This document shows, one piece after another, positions 1 through 11,820 of a DNA stretch of 64,000 bases. The first letter of the stretch is position 1, and each line of letters begins with the position of its first letter. Both the position numbers and the translations under genes were made by a program. The notes beneath the pieces were generated by a model. The model was not told the DNA's origin. It was given only the letters and a program-made list of their open reading frames with translations, and searched no databases. The DNA is from Onchidella celtica (Eukaryota; Mollusca; Gastropoda; Systellommatophora; Onchidiidae), in the NCBI GenBank assembly GCA_963931925.1, contig OZ007569.1, forward strand, positions 68,955,920-69,019,919. Reading direction: 5' to 3'.

Positions 1-48
1 ATTTCTATTAATCAGTTCTTACAAAGAGTATAATGCTTTCCTACTTAC

Positions 49-184
49 ATCAGTGGTGATGTTAGTGCATATGACGGCCTCAATGGCGGATAACTCCACA
101 AACCGGGCAGCTCTACAAAAGGGCACATCTTCATCATTGTCTGACACGCTAATTGGAATCCGCGTTTCTTCATTCATCTTCACT
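49..184 (-). CDS. Internal exon of an unidentified host gene (extracellular-type protein), exon 2 of a matched pair
   Basis: Read on the minus strand, this 136-bp stretch is open and is followed by a strong donor (GTAAGTAG, 41-48). It is preceded by an acceptor ending GCACAG. It starts with one base that completes a split codon and ends in phase 0. That phase matches the exon at 566-756, which ends with two bases of a codon; the alternative acceptor 5 bases upstream would give a stop, so this start is favoured. The encoded stretch includes IPISVSDNDEDVPFCRAARF, which resembles extracellular modules with a V-S-D-x-D-x-D...C-R pattern seen in invertebrate cell-surface proteins; that likeness is from memory and is not a family assignment. 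The gene continues off the left edge. Function unknown. Confidence 0.6.
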
Positions 185-565
185 CTGTGCTTAAACAGAT
201 TTCTGATCTATCTAAAAGGACTAAAATTGTACACATAACAGGCTTACAATGACGTAAAAGCATTAAAAATTTCATGGTTTATTTTTCAGCAATAAAAACA
301 TACAAATTTCACCACTGTTTGATTCAAGTCTTTGACTCGAGAGCCATTCATTTAAACTTACGGAAATGGACAAAATGAAAATTTCGTTTTGCATTTCGAA
401 AGCACGCGAAAATATATTTCTCATATCTTTTTTTCAATAAATACGTTTATGGTGATATCATATTTCACACCTGAGTATTACTATAGCTAATAATGAAATT
501 ATAAATAATTTCAAGAGAACCTATAAAACAGAACAAACAAAAAATTGCTCAGAAAGCACATTTAC

Positions 566-756
566 CTGTACACTGGTTTGTACAATATGAGAGGGCTGTC
601 ATTAGCGTGGGTGTCATTTCTGAGGCCAGGATAAACTTTCTGTTGCAGATGGAATGGACAGCGGCCCTGGGGTGTGGGGTTTGTGCAGGACTGTAACTGG
701 AAAGAGCCCCATGAATCGCCGTCTAATCTATAATGTGTGGGAGAATACAACACTAC
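566..756 (-). CDS. Internal exon of the same unidentified host gene, exon 1 of a matched pair
   Basis: Minus-strand open stretch of 191 bp, bounded by an acceptor (TGTGACAG) and a donor (GTAAATG). It begins in phase 0 and ends in phase 2, which fits the 49-184 exon exactly across a 381-bp intron (185-565) with no stop at the join. The two exons give about 109 residues. This part contains three cysteines, the segment HYRLDGDSWGSFQLQSC and an N-D-T sequon, consistent with a secreted or cell-surface protein. No transmembrane segment is visible. Upstream exons should lie at higher coordinates, but the preceding exon is not certain: the candidate at 2751-2881 ends in a phase that does not join directly to this one. 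Confidence 0.6.
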
Positions 757-791
757 CTGTCACATTTTTGCATTATGAGACTTATTGAAGA

Positions 792-1267
792 CTAGCTGAG
801 GTCCCCGGCCCTGCCCGGGATAAATCGGTTTGAATATTGGTTTCAGTTCTGGGTGGTTATTATGGACCTGCTTCATCTGGCCTGTTCCTATTTGTTTATT
901 TTATTTTTGTTTGTTTGTTTTTAAATAAGTCTTACTGCTCTGCCTTTGTGAGTTGACACCCTGCGCATCCCGTACAACAGCATGATTTGCGCACGGGTTA
1001 GTGTGTTTGATAGAGAACACATCGCAGGAAGTGATAACGAAACCTTAAAATGGCGAACCATGGCTCGAAATAGATCTAAATGATGGGAAACAATAAATTT
1101 CCAATAAAAAAAAACTACACCGATTTGAGACTTCTATTAAAAACTGTGCACCCTTACATCCATTCTGATGCACCATATAAAATTTGAAGTCTGAGTGTTG
1201 AGTGGTTCAGAAGCCTTTTGCAACGAAAAATCTCAAGTCCATAAATATTATATAGTATAGATATAGA
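792..1267 (-). mobile_element. Helitron-like non-autonomous element, copy A
   Basis: On the minus strand the copy begins TCTATATCTATAC after an A. It ends with a GC-rich hairpin (CCCGGGCAGGGCCGGG), about 7 bases, and CTAG followed by T. A TC start, 3' hairpin, CTRR end and insertion between A and T are the Helitron hallmarks. Its 3' 90 bp match the plus-strand copy ending at 13826, and most of its body matches 51408-51857. It has no coding capacity. It lies between candidate exons of the left-edge gene, so is probably intronic. Confidence 0.55.
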
Positions 1268-1284
1268 TATTGCAATATAAATGA

Positions 1285-1875
1285 CAGATATATGATGTAG
1301 CTGGCTTTGATAAAAATGTTAGCCACGCTCAGTAAGACTTAAAACCGAAAGCGCAGTAATGTCTTTTCACACTACACTGATTACACCTGTCTTATTTATA
1401 CATTAGGAAGCCTATTGGAGGGATAATATTATGAATCACACAATATATTAACTGACATTGTAGTATTGCCGGCGCTAATACGTAAGTTAGTAAATACCTT
1501 TCATACTTCACTGATCATCATGTACCTTATTTGTGCGTTAAGAGGCCTATTGGAGATATATATGAATTATAAAGTACATTTAAGGGCAAAGGCAATATAG
1601 ATCTAACTGTTTTTGATTCGGAAATTAGCCGCTGTTAGTAACAGTTAACATCGAAAGTACAGTAACGACATTTCATACTCCATTGATGATACCTGTCTAA
1701 CTTTTGCGTTGTAAGGCCTTTGGAAAAATAATTTATTATGCATTGTACAATAATTATGTTAAATGACAGAGGTGATATAGTTGGCTTTGATTCGAAAGTT
1801 ACCATGGTCAGTATGAGTTACAAATCGAAAGTACAGTTATAGACTTTCAAGGCCCCACCGATCATACACCACAAG
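1285..1875. repeat. Diverged tandem repeat, units of roughly 165-300 bp
   Basis: Successive segments share the order: GATATAG..GGCTTTGATTCGRAARTTAGCC, then AAATCGAAAGTACAGTAA, then TTTCATACTcCATTGATCAT, then TGCGTTRWRAGGCCTATTGGA. At least three diverged rounds are visible (near 1290, 1590 and 1770). No conserved reading frame runs through them. They are probably an old satellite or a multi-copy transposon remnant in an intron. Confidence 0.5.
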
Positions 1876-2750
1876 ATTACAGATTCTGTAATGCTGGATA
1901 TGAAATCGTCTTGAACTGCTGCGGGATGTAGTTGTGCGTTAAGGAATTTAACTAAGGGCAGCGGGGCCTCGCCTTTCTGTATAAAGTCACTTGATCTTGA
2001 ATTGCAAAATGCCCAGGGCACAACCTTATTCTCCTTCAAATCACGTCTGATCACGTCTGACACTATGAACGAATGTACGTAAAGTATGAACCAGTTGTTC
2101 AGATACTGGTTTCATTTGCATTTGATTTAATTTTCTAATTTTTCTATTCATAATTTATAGATGCCTTTCACGCTGCCTACAATAACTGTATGTCAATCAG
2201 CAACCTTACGGAAATCCAACGCGCAGGACTGACGTCATGTTTGTATATAGGAATGAGATTGTTCCTGTGCAGATCCACAGTTGACAGCATCGCGCCAATG
2301 TCAGTTTGATGTGGGAATCCGCCCTTACAGTTATATAATCCCACCAATCATACAAAAAGCTTGGATAAATCTACGTCGGATTGACATAGGTATGCTGGCT
2401 GGGTTGGCACACATCTGTTCCGAGATACTGCAGCATGAGTGCTGTTTTACAGAATTCGACCCATTAGAACTTCTGACATAGAAAACATTATGTATAATTA
2501 ATCACCATAGATTTCATTAATATGAACGTTTAATAATATCCAATAATCTACTAATTGGTGTTTTATTTAAGCGTCATCTTTGGTAAGCTATCGCTGTCTC
2601 CAACCGTTATTTCTTCTGAGTGGATAAAATTATTGAGCCTTTGGCATAAAATGAAGCAAAAAGACGCAAATGTAAGTACAGAGGGGAATAGTTGGGAAAT
2701 GGTTAAGGAAAAGTCCAGTGGTACAACTGTGGTTTTAGTAGGCTACTTAC

Positions 2751-2881
2751 TCGATGTCAGTGTAAATATTGTTCATGTCCACATCCAGATCAACCTGTGC
2801 AATTTCTTGCATCCAGTGGATGGGCTCGTTCACATTGCTGACACGCCCATGAATATGTTGACTGACGTAGTCAGTGACGTC
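2751..2881 (-). CDS. Candidate upstream exon of the left-edge gene (weak)
   Basis: Minus-strand open stretch of 131 bp with an acceptor-like GCAATTAG and a strong donor GTAAGTAG. The translation includes GRVSNVNEPIHWMQEIAQVD, which looks like real protein rather than random sequence. It would end in phase 2, whereas the exon at 566-756 starts in phase 0, so at least one unseen exon must lie between or this belongs to another gene. Not recognised as any family. Confidence 0.35.
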
Positions 2882-4700
2882 CTAATTGCCGTAGCTTTTG
2901 TACTGGTCCTAATAATTAGAATAAATATTCCAATCATCGATCCATCCATTCACCAATACATACGCTCACCAACCCCCCCCCCCAAATATGTTTATCTAGC
3001 CAACAAACAGCTATGCATACCTACATTACATTTATGAACACATATGAACTTTTGCGCATCAAATTTTTCTCAAGGAAGCTAAGAGGTCATAATTATTATC
3101 CTGTTACGAAAGCCTTAAATGCATAGACAATACAGCTCCTTTGCATGTTCTGTGATTCTGATGCCTTTTGGCCACATATTACGAACTGAATCTGTGTGTG
3201 CAGAAGACGTGTGTAGTTGTAAAATACGCATCCTGCTATTTCATTGGGGTCATTTTCACCAGGCATACAGAGTACCGCACATTGAAATGAAAAGTAGGCA
3301 TGACTTCCGAAAGACGCACTCGTAAATGAAAATACGTACTTTAAAAATACGGGTCATGGAAACACGAGATATTCCAAAAAGCTCAACCCATTCCCAAGAC
3401 CTCCAAAAGAACCAGTGCCAATGGAACATACAGTTTAATTGAGAATCTATACAATAAAACATTATGAGAATGGCAATTGACGTTCGGGTCCTGAAATCGA
3501 GTTTTTCCTTCAGAATATCGAATCTGAGCCATAGTATTGTTCAGTAAGTCCAGCCGTTTGAGTTCTTAAATATACCACATTTTTATTATTGTCTCATGGT
3601 GTTTTTTTTTTCTTTCAAAATGACCATCTGTGGGCATGGCGGTTGCTGTGAAAAAGACCGTGTATTGGCTTGAGGAGGCTGAAAAATGACTGAAAACGTC
3701 AGCTCGCAACAGCTGCTTGAGCCCAACAAACAAAACAGTTTGGTATCGATATCTTTGTCTGCATCGATACTATACAACTATGATTGACATTGTATAAGCC
3801 AAGGCGCACACTGACTGATTTTGGTCGGCCAACTGGTTGGATTGTGACGTCACGACAATGGGTTTCAAAGAGATCTCGCCCATCAGCCGATTAGTTGGAT
3901 CTCACTGAAGCTCAATATTATGGTGACGCCACAAGCCAACTACTTGGCCGATCAAACTCAACTAATGAGAGATTCGCTTTCACAACCTTGTGTCCGTTTT
4001 ACATTTTAAGAAAAAAGTGGGATAAACATGTTTTTCAATTATCAACAACAACAAAAACAACTTCTGCACTATGGAGAGCTCAAGCTTATTAATATTTCCT
4101 GTCATTGAAAATCTAATCGGTGATTAACATAATTAGTCCTGGCGACTGATCAAAATGTCTGATATCGAAAGAATTAGAATAAAAGGCATGCGGGCCGACA
4201 AATGAAATGTCTCATCGCTTTACGGATATGCCAACGCGTACAGAAAGAAAGCCAAACAGTACTTAAAGGTATCTTTAGTCCAGCGTCGGGCAAAAAAGTC
4301 AAACAGAAAAAAAAGTTCAGTGGGAACAAAAGTCAACGGGGGAAAAAAATTAAATGGAAAAAGGGTCAATTAAAAAAAAAAAACAGAAAATTTCTCCCCA
4401 AGAGCTCCTCCAATCTGCAACCCCCCCCCTCTCTCCCCGCGCATGACCGCTCCCAAAGCCGACGTCATCGACACCCCCCCTCCCTCTTTATTTTTGCACT
4501 TGACTTTTTTTCCCGAAATTACTTTATTGGTCTGATCTGAGGTCTAAATTTCCGTAAGTCTTATTGAAATGAACTTCAAAAACTAGATATTCATTTTAAA
4601 TTTAGATTAGCTGCAAGTTGACTTGTGTTAATTTGAACACAGAAATTTCTTTGCCACGTTCAGTTTAAGAACTGAAATATAAGAATGTCAGCCGTCCATT
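2882..4700. other. No gene recognised
   Basis: AT-rich DNA with short poly-C and poly-A tracts. Around 3800-3960 there is a diverged repeat (TTGGTCGGCCAACTGGTTGG, GGTGACGTCAC) with a partial relative near 17775-17850. No coding region is supported. Confidence 0.5.
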
Positions 4701-4732
4701 GTTAGGAGTAAAACAGACCAAACCTGGTGGCG

Positions 4733-5502
4733 GCGCCAGATGGGTACCTATTTACCGCGAAACCCCGCCAAACCCCACGAAGCCCCGCAAAACCCCACGA
4801 AACCCCGCAAAACCCCACGAAACCTCACGGAATTTTGAATTTCAGTTCCTATTTTTTAAGTGTTGTCCGAAAAGTGAAAATGTAACGATACATTGTTTTC
4901 ATAATTATGGTTTATTTACCATAAAATATACATGTAGCAACTTTTTTAAAACTAAAAGTTTGGCTTAGTTTTGGTGTTTTAAAAGAATAATTTGGCAATG
5001 TTGTTCAATGGTCACTTCCTGTTGCCAACCGCGTTTGCAATAACAGAGGAAATTTCCGATTTTCAATTTCATTCCGCATCTTAAGGTTCACAACTAAAGA
5101 GCAGGTAAGCATATGTTGTACTTCTTTTCTATTACGGTATTATATTTACGAATTAAGCTTTTAATAACGCTATTTACTTTTTTGGGGGGATGTAACGTAA
5201 GATTTATCAACGGGCGTAGGAATTTGACTACCGAGCCTACATCAAGAAAGCCGAGATCTACAATCTGGATCTAGATTTTAGCAGAGAATCTACTAGATCT
5301 AGATTCTAGTCGATCTAGATTTCAGATAAGTTTATGTTGTACTTTCTTTCATTTTCATTGTTTTTTCCTTTTTATTGTTTTGGAATTTTATGTTAGGCCC
5401 AATTTATTAGGAGGGGTTTTGCGGGGTTTCGCGGGGTTTCTCGGGGTTTCGTGGGGTTTCGCGAGGTTGCGTGGGGTTTCGCGGTAAATAGGTACGGGCG
5501 CC
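4733..5502. mobile_element. Fold-back element with tandem 10-bp units in both arms
   Basis: The left arm (GGCGCC, GGTACCTATTTACCGCG, then about seven 10-bp units of the type CGAAACCCCR) is mirrored by the right arm at about 5410-5502 (units of GGGGTTTCGC, then GCGGTAAATAGGTAC and GGCGCC). The spacer of about 580 bp carries AGATCTAGAT-type palindromes at 5258-5330 and no recognisable gene. The structure is a non-autonomous inverted-repeat element; the family is not known. The decamers face each other, so this is not a CRISPR array or a telomere. Confidence 0.6.
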
Positions 5503-6370
5503 CAGATCGGTTGCTGGTCGCCTATACTAATGTTGCATCACACTAGTACAATAGGCGCTGCCCACTGTAGAGGGATGAAGCTGGCAGTGCCTATTGTGCT
5601 TAAGTGGAGCAAAATTTAGGGGCGGCGAGCAACCCGGTCTGGCACCTACACCAGCCATGATCTGTTTCAGCCTTTACATGGTGTCGGTTTACTAAAAGAC
5701 CAGGCAAGTTAAAAAAACAAACAAAAGAAAAACCCCCGATCTGTAATGTTTTGTAGAGCATTATTCTATTGATCATAGGGAAGCTTAATCGATTAATTTA
5801 TTTTCCAAATTCACTAAGGCAGGCCGCATACGAGTAGTTCGTCGTTCACAGTTTGACGTACATCGTCTTTCGTTCATCTTTTTTCTATCACTCAAAAATC
5901 CGTCAGCAAATCGCCAAATTTCCATGTGAGCAGGTGTGTAGTGCTCACAAAAGCAAACCTAATACCAGAGCTGGATTAACCATTAAGCAAATTAAGCTTG
6001 CGCTTAGGGTATCAAGCAGTCAGGGAGCACCACAAAAAGGGGAACATGTGTCATTTTCTACATTCAACGAGGAAAAACAAAATAGCCTTCCCATTTCATT
6101 GAACGATCAGAGTTGACTGAAGACAATGAACAATGAATGATGAACGATTAATATGACCTGCCCTTTTATTTGATATCGTGATTCGCTTCTTCATTGATGG
6201 ACTATGAGCGGCGATGAGCGACCCGCGTGGTGCCTGCCTAAAGCAGCAAGTTTGACCTTTCATGTTATCTTCCCATCTAATTTTCAACAAAGAGAATGGA
6301 TTTGTGCCATTTTTAATTTCCGTGCAAAAGAGATTAAAAAAGTATATATATATATAGCAATCTTACTTTA

Positions 6371-6661
6371 AAGCCTGTTTACGTAAACTGGTAGGTTTTA
6401 GGAATAGAAAAAAGGAATGGGGGACTGTGTGGGAAGAACTCTCCTTGGTTTTCCGTCTTTTGCTTTCCGATTTCCCCCTTTGAAACGCTGTTTGTTTACA
6501 CTGGTCCGTTTTCTGAATGAGAAACGATGCGCATCGTTTGTTTTTGTCATGTTTCGAAGGGGGAAATCGGAAAACAAAAGACGGAAAGCCAGGAGAGTTC
6601 TTCCGACATAGTCCCCCATTCCTTTTTTTTATTCCTAAAACCTACCAGTGTAAACAGGCCT
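6371..6661. mobile_element. Harbinger-type MITE, copy 1
   Basis: A 291-bp element that is almost entirely self-complementary. Termini are AAGCCTGTTTAC and GTAAACAGGCCT, with TTA on each side (6368-6370 and 6662-6664), the 3-bp target duplication expected of PIF/Harbinger elements. The arms extend beyond 100 bp (AGGAATAG, GGGGGACTG, AGAACTCTCCT). The short open frames inside are artefacts of the palindrome. Non-autonomous. Confidence 0.7.
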
Positions 6662-7432
6662 TTAGACTTCCTGGAAATATTATCATGGGTCCATGATTCC
6701 GTAGAAGCTTCAGTTTTGTCAGGCGCCTTGATGTTATGAAGCTCTCGGACACAGATCTTTTTCCATCCATGATCTCCGGGTCCATGCTGTACTTTTCATT
6801 ATTGTCATTAGATTGTCAGCGGTGGCTTCCTGACACACCCCATCAAAAGCTTTGCTAAAGTCAGTAAAGACGTGCACAGCAGGACCATTTAGGGAGTAAA
6901 TCCGCTCAAGCACTCGCCAAATTAATAATAATAAATCACTCTTTCACATTGGTCGTCTTTTAAAAAATGACTGGGGGGGGGGGGGGAGACTGGTTGCTTT
7001 GCTTGCCTTGTCCATGATCAATCAAAGTCGATCTGGTTATCGATTTATATCATAATAGGCAAAATATTACAATATAAAGTTAGGCCAGAATGTGGAAAAC
7101 ATTGTTAGATCATTTTTGAGTATAAATCTTTAATACTCTAATTATCAGGATTTTTTCTCTAGACAGTAACTCTAGACGTTTACATGCCACTTTAAATTGT
7201 GTGACGCGTTGCAGTCGCGTCGTTTTTTTATTTTTTATCTAGGCGATGTAAGAAGAAGCGCATGTGCGAGACACGGGTTGCCGGGCACATTGCACAGTCA
7301 TGAAACTGAAATAACATGCAACACGACAGCAACACAATAGATAGATCTAGTCGACAGAATGTTATTCAAAGCCACACAAAATCTCTGGAGTGGCAACAAG
7401 GCTTGAAACAAAGTCAAACTATGGCAAAGAGA

Positions 7433-7545
7433 AAATGTTGTATGCAGCAAAGCCTCGTCTGTGAAACAATACAATAAAACGCAAAGGAAAAGAAAACACA
7501 CCTCGAGCTTTCGGTTAAAAACCTTCGGGAAAAAAAGTATAAATA
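7433..7545. repeat. Fragment resembling Penelope-element terminal sequence
   Basis: The segment GTTGTATGCAGCAAAGC..., an AATACAATAAAACGCAAAGG stretch and following AAAAGAAAAC are diverged relatives of the inverted repeats at 45028-45178 and 50598-50745. Read on the minus strand, 7510-7535 contains GAAGGTTTTTAACCGAAAGC next to CTCGAG, resembling the stem II and GAAA core of the hammerhead ribozymes known in Penelope-like elements. No coding part is seen here. Confidence 0.35.
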
Positions 7546-7617
7546 GCAGGATAGAAAGTTAAACAAAATAATGACAAAAATCATTAAAGTTCATTGGAGG
7601 TTTAATACGGCTCCTTG

Positions 7618-8456
7618 AAGCCTGTTTCCATGGAAAGCATTTTGTACGTAGTTTGTTGATGCAGAAGTCGTACGTATTTTTCGTTTCCATGGTCCGTAGT
7701 TTGATGCAGATTACGTGCGTGTTTTTCTGACATGTTTAATGTTTAATGACATGTTTAGTGTGAAACAAAATGTCTAGACGGCGGCGTCTTGGACTATTGA
7801 TCTCGTTGACAGAAGATGTAAGGTTCTTGGGACTTTACAAAGTATGACTTGGACAGGGACAAGTAGAACACAACGTGTTGGTCATCTCATGTTTATTTAC
7901 CTTGCCGGTAGTGGTGTTGTTATTGACCCACTACGACTACAAGTACCGATATTCGATTACAATATATCCACATATATGACAGAAGAGACCAACCAAGAAG
8001 ATGTGTTGCTACCATCAATAATCAGACTCAAAGTCATAAGTTAAAGAAAACACAGATTTTAGATACATGATATACTCAAGCACAGAAAGCAATATGGCTC
8101 TTTCTACCATCTCGTAAGAGTTAGAACTGGACGTCAATAAGTACCATGAATATTAATTTAAAATGTTACTAGCACAATGGCTATTTTTATAAGCGGTCGG
8201 TCATAGCCACTGCCCATGTTTGGCGGGAGAGAAGGCTCGGCTTCAAAGTACGCACGCATTTTGGACAAAAAATCGCTCCACCATCCGTATTCTAGATTAT
8301 ACGTACGTATTACGTGCCTAATACATGTACGTGTCACTAGGAACTGCTTACAGTGATATATTGATGGATCCGTATTTTTTAAATTACGTACGCATTCTGC
8401 ACCTGCAAAGTACGTACGTAACACGCATGCAAAATACGTACAATAGAAACAGGCCT
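7618..8456. mobile_element. Longer inverted-repeat element related to the Harbinger-type MITEs
   Basis: The left end AAGCCTGTTTCCATGG and right end GAAACAGGCCT are inverted repeats that share the AGGCCTGTTT start of the MITEs at 6371 and 9875. Sub-terminal sequence is rich in TACGTA/GTACGT on both sides. The flanks (TTG and TAA) are not a perfect TSD. The 839-bp body holds one short open frame at 7844-8044 with no recognised similarity. Confidence 0.45.
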
Positions 8457-9874
8457 TAAAGTTTGCTTTGTTTTTCAGTTTCCTTTGCGTTTTATTCTAT
8501 CGTTTCTGTTTTATCAGCGCGAGGCCAAAGAAGGGCCGCGGGGCGGTTGGTTCACGAAGTGTGCTGAACTAAACGCTGAACGTGGTGGAAGGTTTCGATC
8601 AAGCTATGAACGTAAACTGCCAAAGGGGAAAGTGGCCTGCTTTATTTTGCGTTGATTAGGTTGCAGAACGATGGCGCGACTAGTTCTAAAAGCTTGGAGT
8701 TCCGAAGAAAATCCACCGACCTCCTTAAAAAAAAACGTTTCCACCCCCCTCTCCACTTCCCCCAAAGATATGACAAAAGCAAACAATATTAAGTAACAAG
8801 ACTAGCAGGCTAATACAACCATTTCCATGGACTGAACACAGATTCTATTAACTGACCAATGAATGCCATTTATAGTTCGTCTCAAAATTCGCGGCACAGC
8901 TAATTTGGCAATATCTTTAAAAGCGGATGGATGAAAATCGCTGAAACTTTGCGTGAGATGTTTTTTCTTTGCCTGGCAGAACATTTTTTTTCAGTATAGA
9001 TTTATGTAGAATATACGTAAAATACTTTCATAAAAGCATGTACTTTGTGAAAGCACGCGGTCTTTTCAAACTCTTAACAGCTTTACACTAGATGACGTCA
9101 CACGCTTGACTTCAGTTCTTCGTCATTTCCAACGGCCATAGCCACACCTTTACTCACGTGGTGAGCAGCACATCGACTGAGCTACTACGGTTCCTTCCTT
9201 TCTCTCATTAAACCCTTGCAAAAATGTTTTATTTGATGATTAAGGCCTGCTCACGATTTCAACCCTACTCCCTGAGCTGCACTCATTGCCCAACTTTCTG
9301 AGTATAACCAACGATACTAGATTGATATGATCAGACACTCCCATCTTCGGGCCTTTTAATATACCGTTTACATCCGATCACGGGCAACACCCACTCTCGG
9401 CGTGCAGAGCCAGCGCTTCGTACAATGGATTTGCATAGAAAATAAGACACAGCACTGATCGGTTTCGCTTCCAGATGCAGTTTCATCGTCAAAATATCTT
9501 TAAAATATGTAGTATGTAATTAATAATGAATTTTTCTATAAAGCGAGGCGAAAAAGGGCGGGTGAAGGAAGGAAAAAGAGAGAGAAACAGATTTTTCACG
9601 AGATGGCTTAGGCATAGATCTACTAATGTGCGTACGGCTTCCCCGGCCTCCCTCGTGACCAGCCTCCCTCGTGACCAGTTATGTTTAGCCTACCGACAGC
9701 GCTTGGGACTCGACTGCTAGGGATGATTCTGCTATGCGTCTTCGATGTAACGGTTGATGTGGTTCTCGACGATGGTGTAGTTTTCTTGAATTTGGACTAG
9801 AAAAAGAAGAAGAGGAAGAACGAGAAGAAGGAAAATCCAAGGTTATTCTGTTATTGTTTAAAGGAACGCCCTTA
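8457..9874. other. No gene recognised
   Basis: Gene-free stretch with mixed composition. A 20-bp direct duplication (CCTCCCTCGTGACCAG type) occurs near 9645-9680 and a purine-rich tract near 9805-9835. No coding, RNA or element boundary is supported. Confidence 0.5.
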
Positions 9875-10097
9875 AGGCCTGTTTACACTGGTAGGTTTTA
9901 GGAATAGAAACATGACCCCAAATAAACAATGCGTGTCGTTTCTCATTCAGAAAACGGACCAATGTAAACAAACAGTGTTTCGAGGGGGGGGGGGGGGGGA
10001 AATCGGAAAACAAAAGACGGAAAACCAGGAGAGTTCTTCCCACACAGTCCCCCATTCCCTTTCACTATTCCTAAAACCTACCAGTGTAAACAGGCCT
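9875..10097. mobile_element. Harbinger-type MITE, copy 2
   Basis: Termini AGGCCTGTTTACACTGG and CCAGTGTAAACAGGCCT are perfect inverted repeats. Both flanks are TTA (9872-9874, 10098-10100). At 223 bp it lacks part of the left arm present in the 6371-6661 copy. It contains a run of Gs near 9983-9999, where read errors are likely. Non-autonomous. Confidence 0.7.
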
Positions 10098-10865
10098 TTA
10101 AACGTTTTCAAAACCCATCACAGTTCCCGCTATTTTTTACTTTCTTACTTGCATTTGCTGCTGGGTGGCAGGGCGCGCGAGTTACGTCATGAACGGAAAA
10201 TCCAGCCTCGGCCCTATGTTATTCTAAAAATACACTAGATCTCTCTGCGGTATGATGGTAAATTAATAAAACGATTGTGACAGTGCTACCACTTTTTAAA
10301 CGGAAAAAAAAGTGTCAGAGGTATCCTACAACGAACTACTTTATAATTACAAAGTAAGCGACTGCCAGCAAGATCAAGGGTGAGAGCTGAACACTTACTT
10401 CTCTCACGCTTGCGCCACACGCTGGCGCTGCCAAACCCGTGCATGCGAAAACTCCGAGCTGTCTTATCTCATAATTTCAAGTACATTAAATAGTGCCAGT
10501 GTAAGAAGGTGTGGCCTCCAGTTAATACATACTAAACCTAGGAGACCATACGATGTCAGTTTCGGTCATTCATTTCCTTGGACTGTATCACTGATTGATA
10601 TCTGCTATTCTAGGGCTCAAGCCTTCATCTACCCACAGAGCTCTCTATATCTTACACAACTAATTAAATCTCTAATCTAGATATATTGATGTCTCTAAGC
10701 TTTTTGGAAGACCTGTACTCGTACTTACCAGTGAAACGTTAACTCCGAGCATTTTGTAGACAGAGCAATTTTTAACCATCGTGTGGTAATTGAAATCGTA
10801 AAAATGAAAGTGAAATTGAAAGCAACGGTGTCACGATCGCAGCATAATAGGTTACGGGTCGCATT

Positions 10866-11120
10866 AGACGCTTGCCCCAAACAATATGCCGGAAGTGATG
10901 CTCTACTGCACACATGTCTGGGCCATACTTCTAACTCTAGTGTGTACTATAAGCTCTTTGGTTGCATCGAAAATAGTAGCGCAGATGTGTGAAATATCTT
11001 TGTCTGAAGTGGTTCGTCAGAATACCTCATGTTGTATATTATAATCACGACTCAATAGACCCTTACCCCAATCAATATGGCGAAATGATGCTCCATTGCA
11101 GATACGTCTGAGGGCATACG
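10866..11120. repeat. Local direct duplication of about 70 bp
   Basis: The segment near 10870 (CGCTTGCCCCAAACAATATG..GGAAGTGATGCTCTACTGCA) recurs near 11058 as CCTTACCCCAATCAATATGG..GAAATGATGCTCCATTGCA, and both are followed by a run ending in GTGTACTATAAGCTC at 10940 and 11382. It is non-coding as far as can be seen. Confidence 0.4.
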
Positions 11121-11699
11121 CAGTTTGGGGGGTGGGGGGGGGGCAATTGGATAGCTTATATGCGCTCATTTACCCCAACAAAATCGCATTTAATCATGGA
11201 TTGTTGTGTTTGGATAAAGCAAAGCCTGCATAAGTGAGTAAATAGGGTGGGGTCTTTTAGACCCCCTATTTTCCGAAAAAGCTACTCGAGACATGTTTAG
11301 GTTTCTAAAAATTCATGTGGCAATTAACCCCTGTGAGTGAATCTTTTTTGGCCCCTTTCGCCTCATCCAGTGGATACACTAGCGTGTACTATAAGCTCAC
11401 TGCGCGAGACTTTGCTATATGCAACTTGTTCTTTTTGCCATAGTTTGGCGATAGCAAGTCCCATTTGTGCGCCTTGCCTAATTGGGTTTCCGTGTGCATG
11501 ACGTCTGTATGAATCAAACTACAAAATAATAATTATACATGGCAAATCCAAAGGCCAGGCGTACAAATGCAACTTTGTCCTGTTGCATTCGCGGCGCAAA
11601 TTTATTAAAACCTAGGCAAATGAATGGAGGCGCCCCCATATGCAAAACAGGATACTATGGAGGCAGGTTATTGAAATCGCCAATTAAAAAAAAAAATAT

Positions 11700-11820
11700 C
11701 ATCGGGGTTGTTCACGACTCCAGTATTGACAATACTCAGTATGGATACCGCGACGCTACCCTTAAAATTTCACGACTTAATGCCGAGGTCAAAGGCCAAC
11801 ACTACTCTGCTGAAAAACAG
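11700..11820 (+). CDS. Possible isolated exon, product unknown (weak)
   Basis: A plus-strand open stretch ends exactly at a canonical donor (AAACAG|GTAAGACAG at 11820/11821). The last part reads LKISRLNAEVKGQHYSAEKQ, which looks protein-like. No convincing acceptor was identified, so the start is approximate, and no partner exon was found. It may be an exon of an unseen gene or a chance open frame. Confidence 0.22.

Noticed and set aside
2555..3037. 160-codon plus-strand frame
   Set aside because: Antisense to a better exon candidate with splice sites at 2751-2881; no recognisable domain.
4750..4828. CRISPR-like or telomere-like short repeats
   Set aside because: Units are 10 bp, contiguous without spacers, and mirrored at 5410-5500, so they are arms of a fold-back element in a eukaryotic genome.
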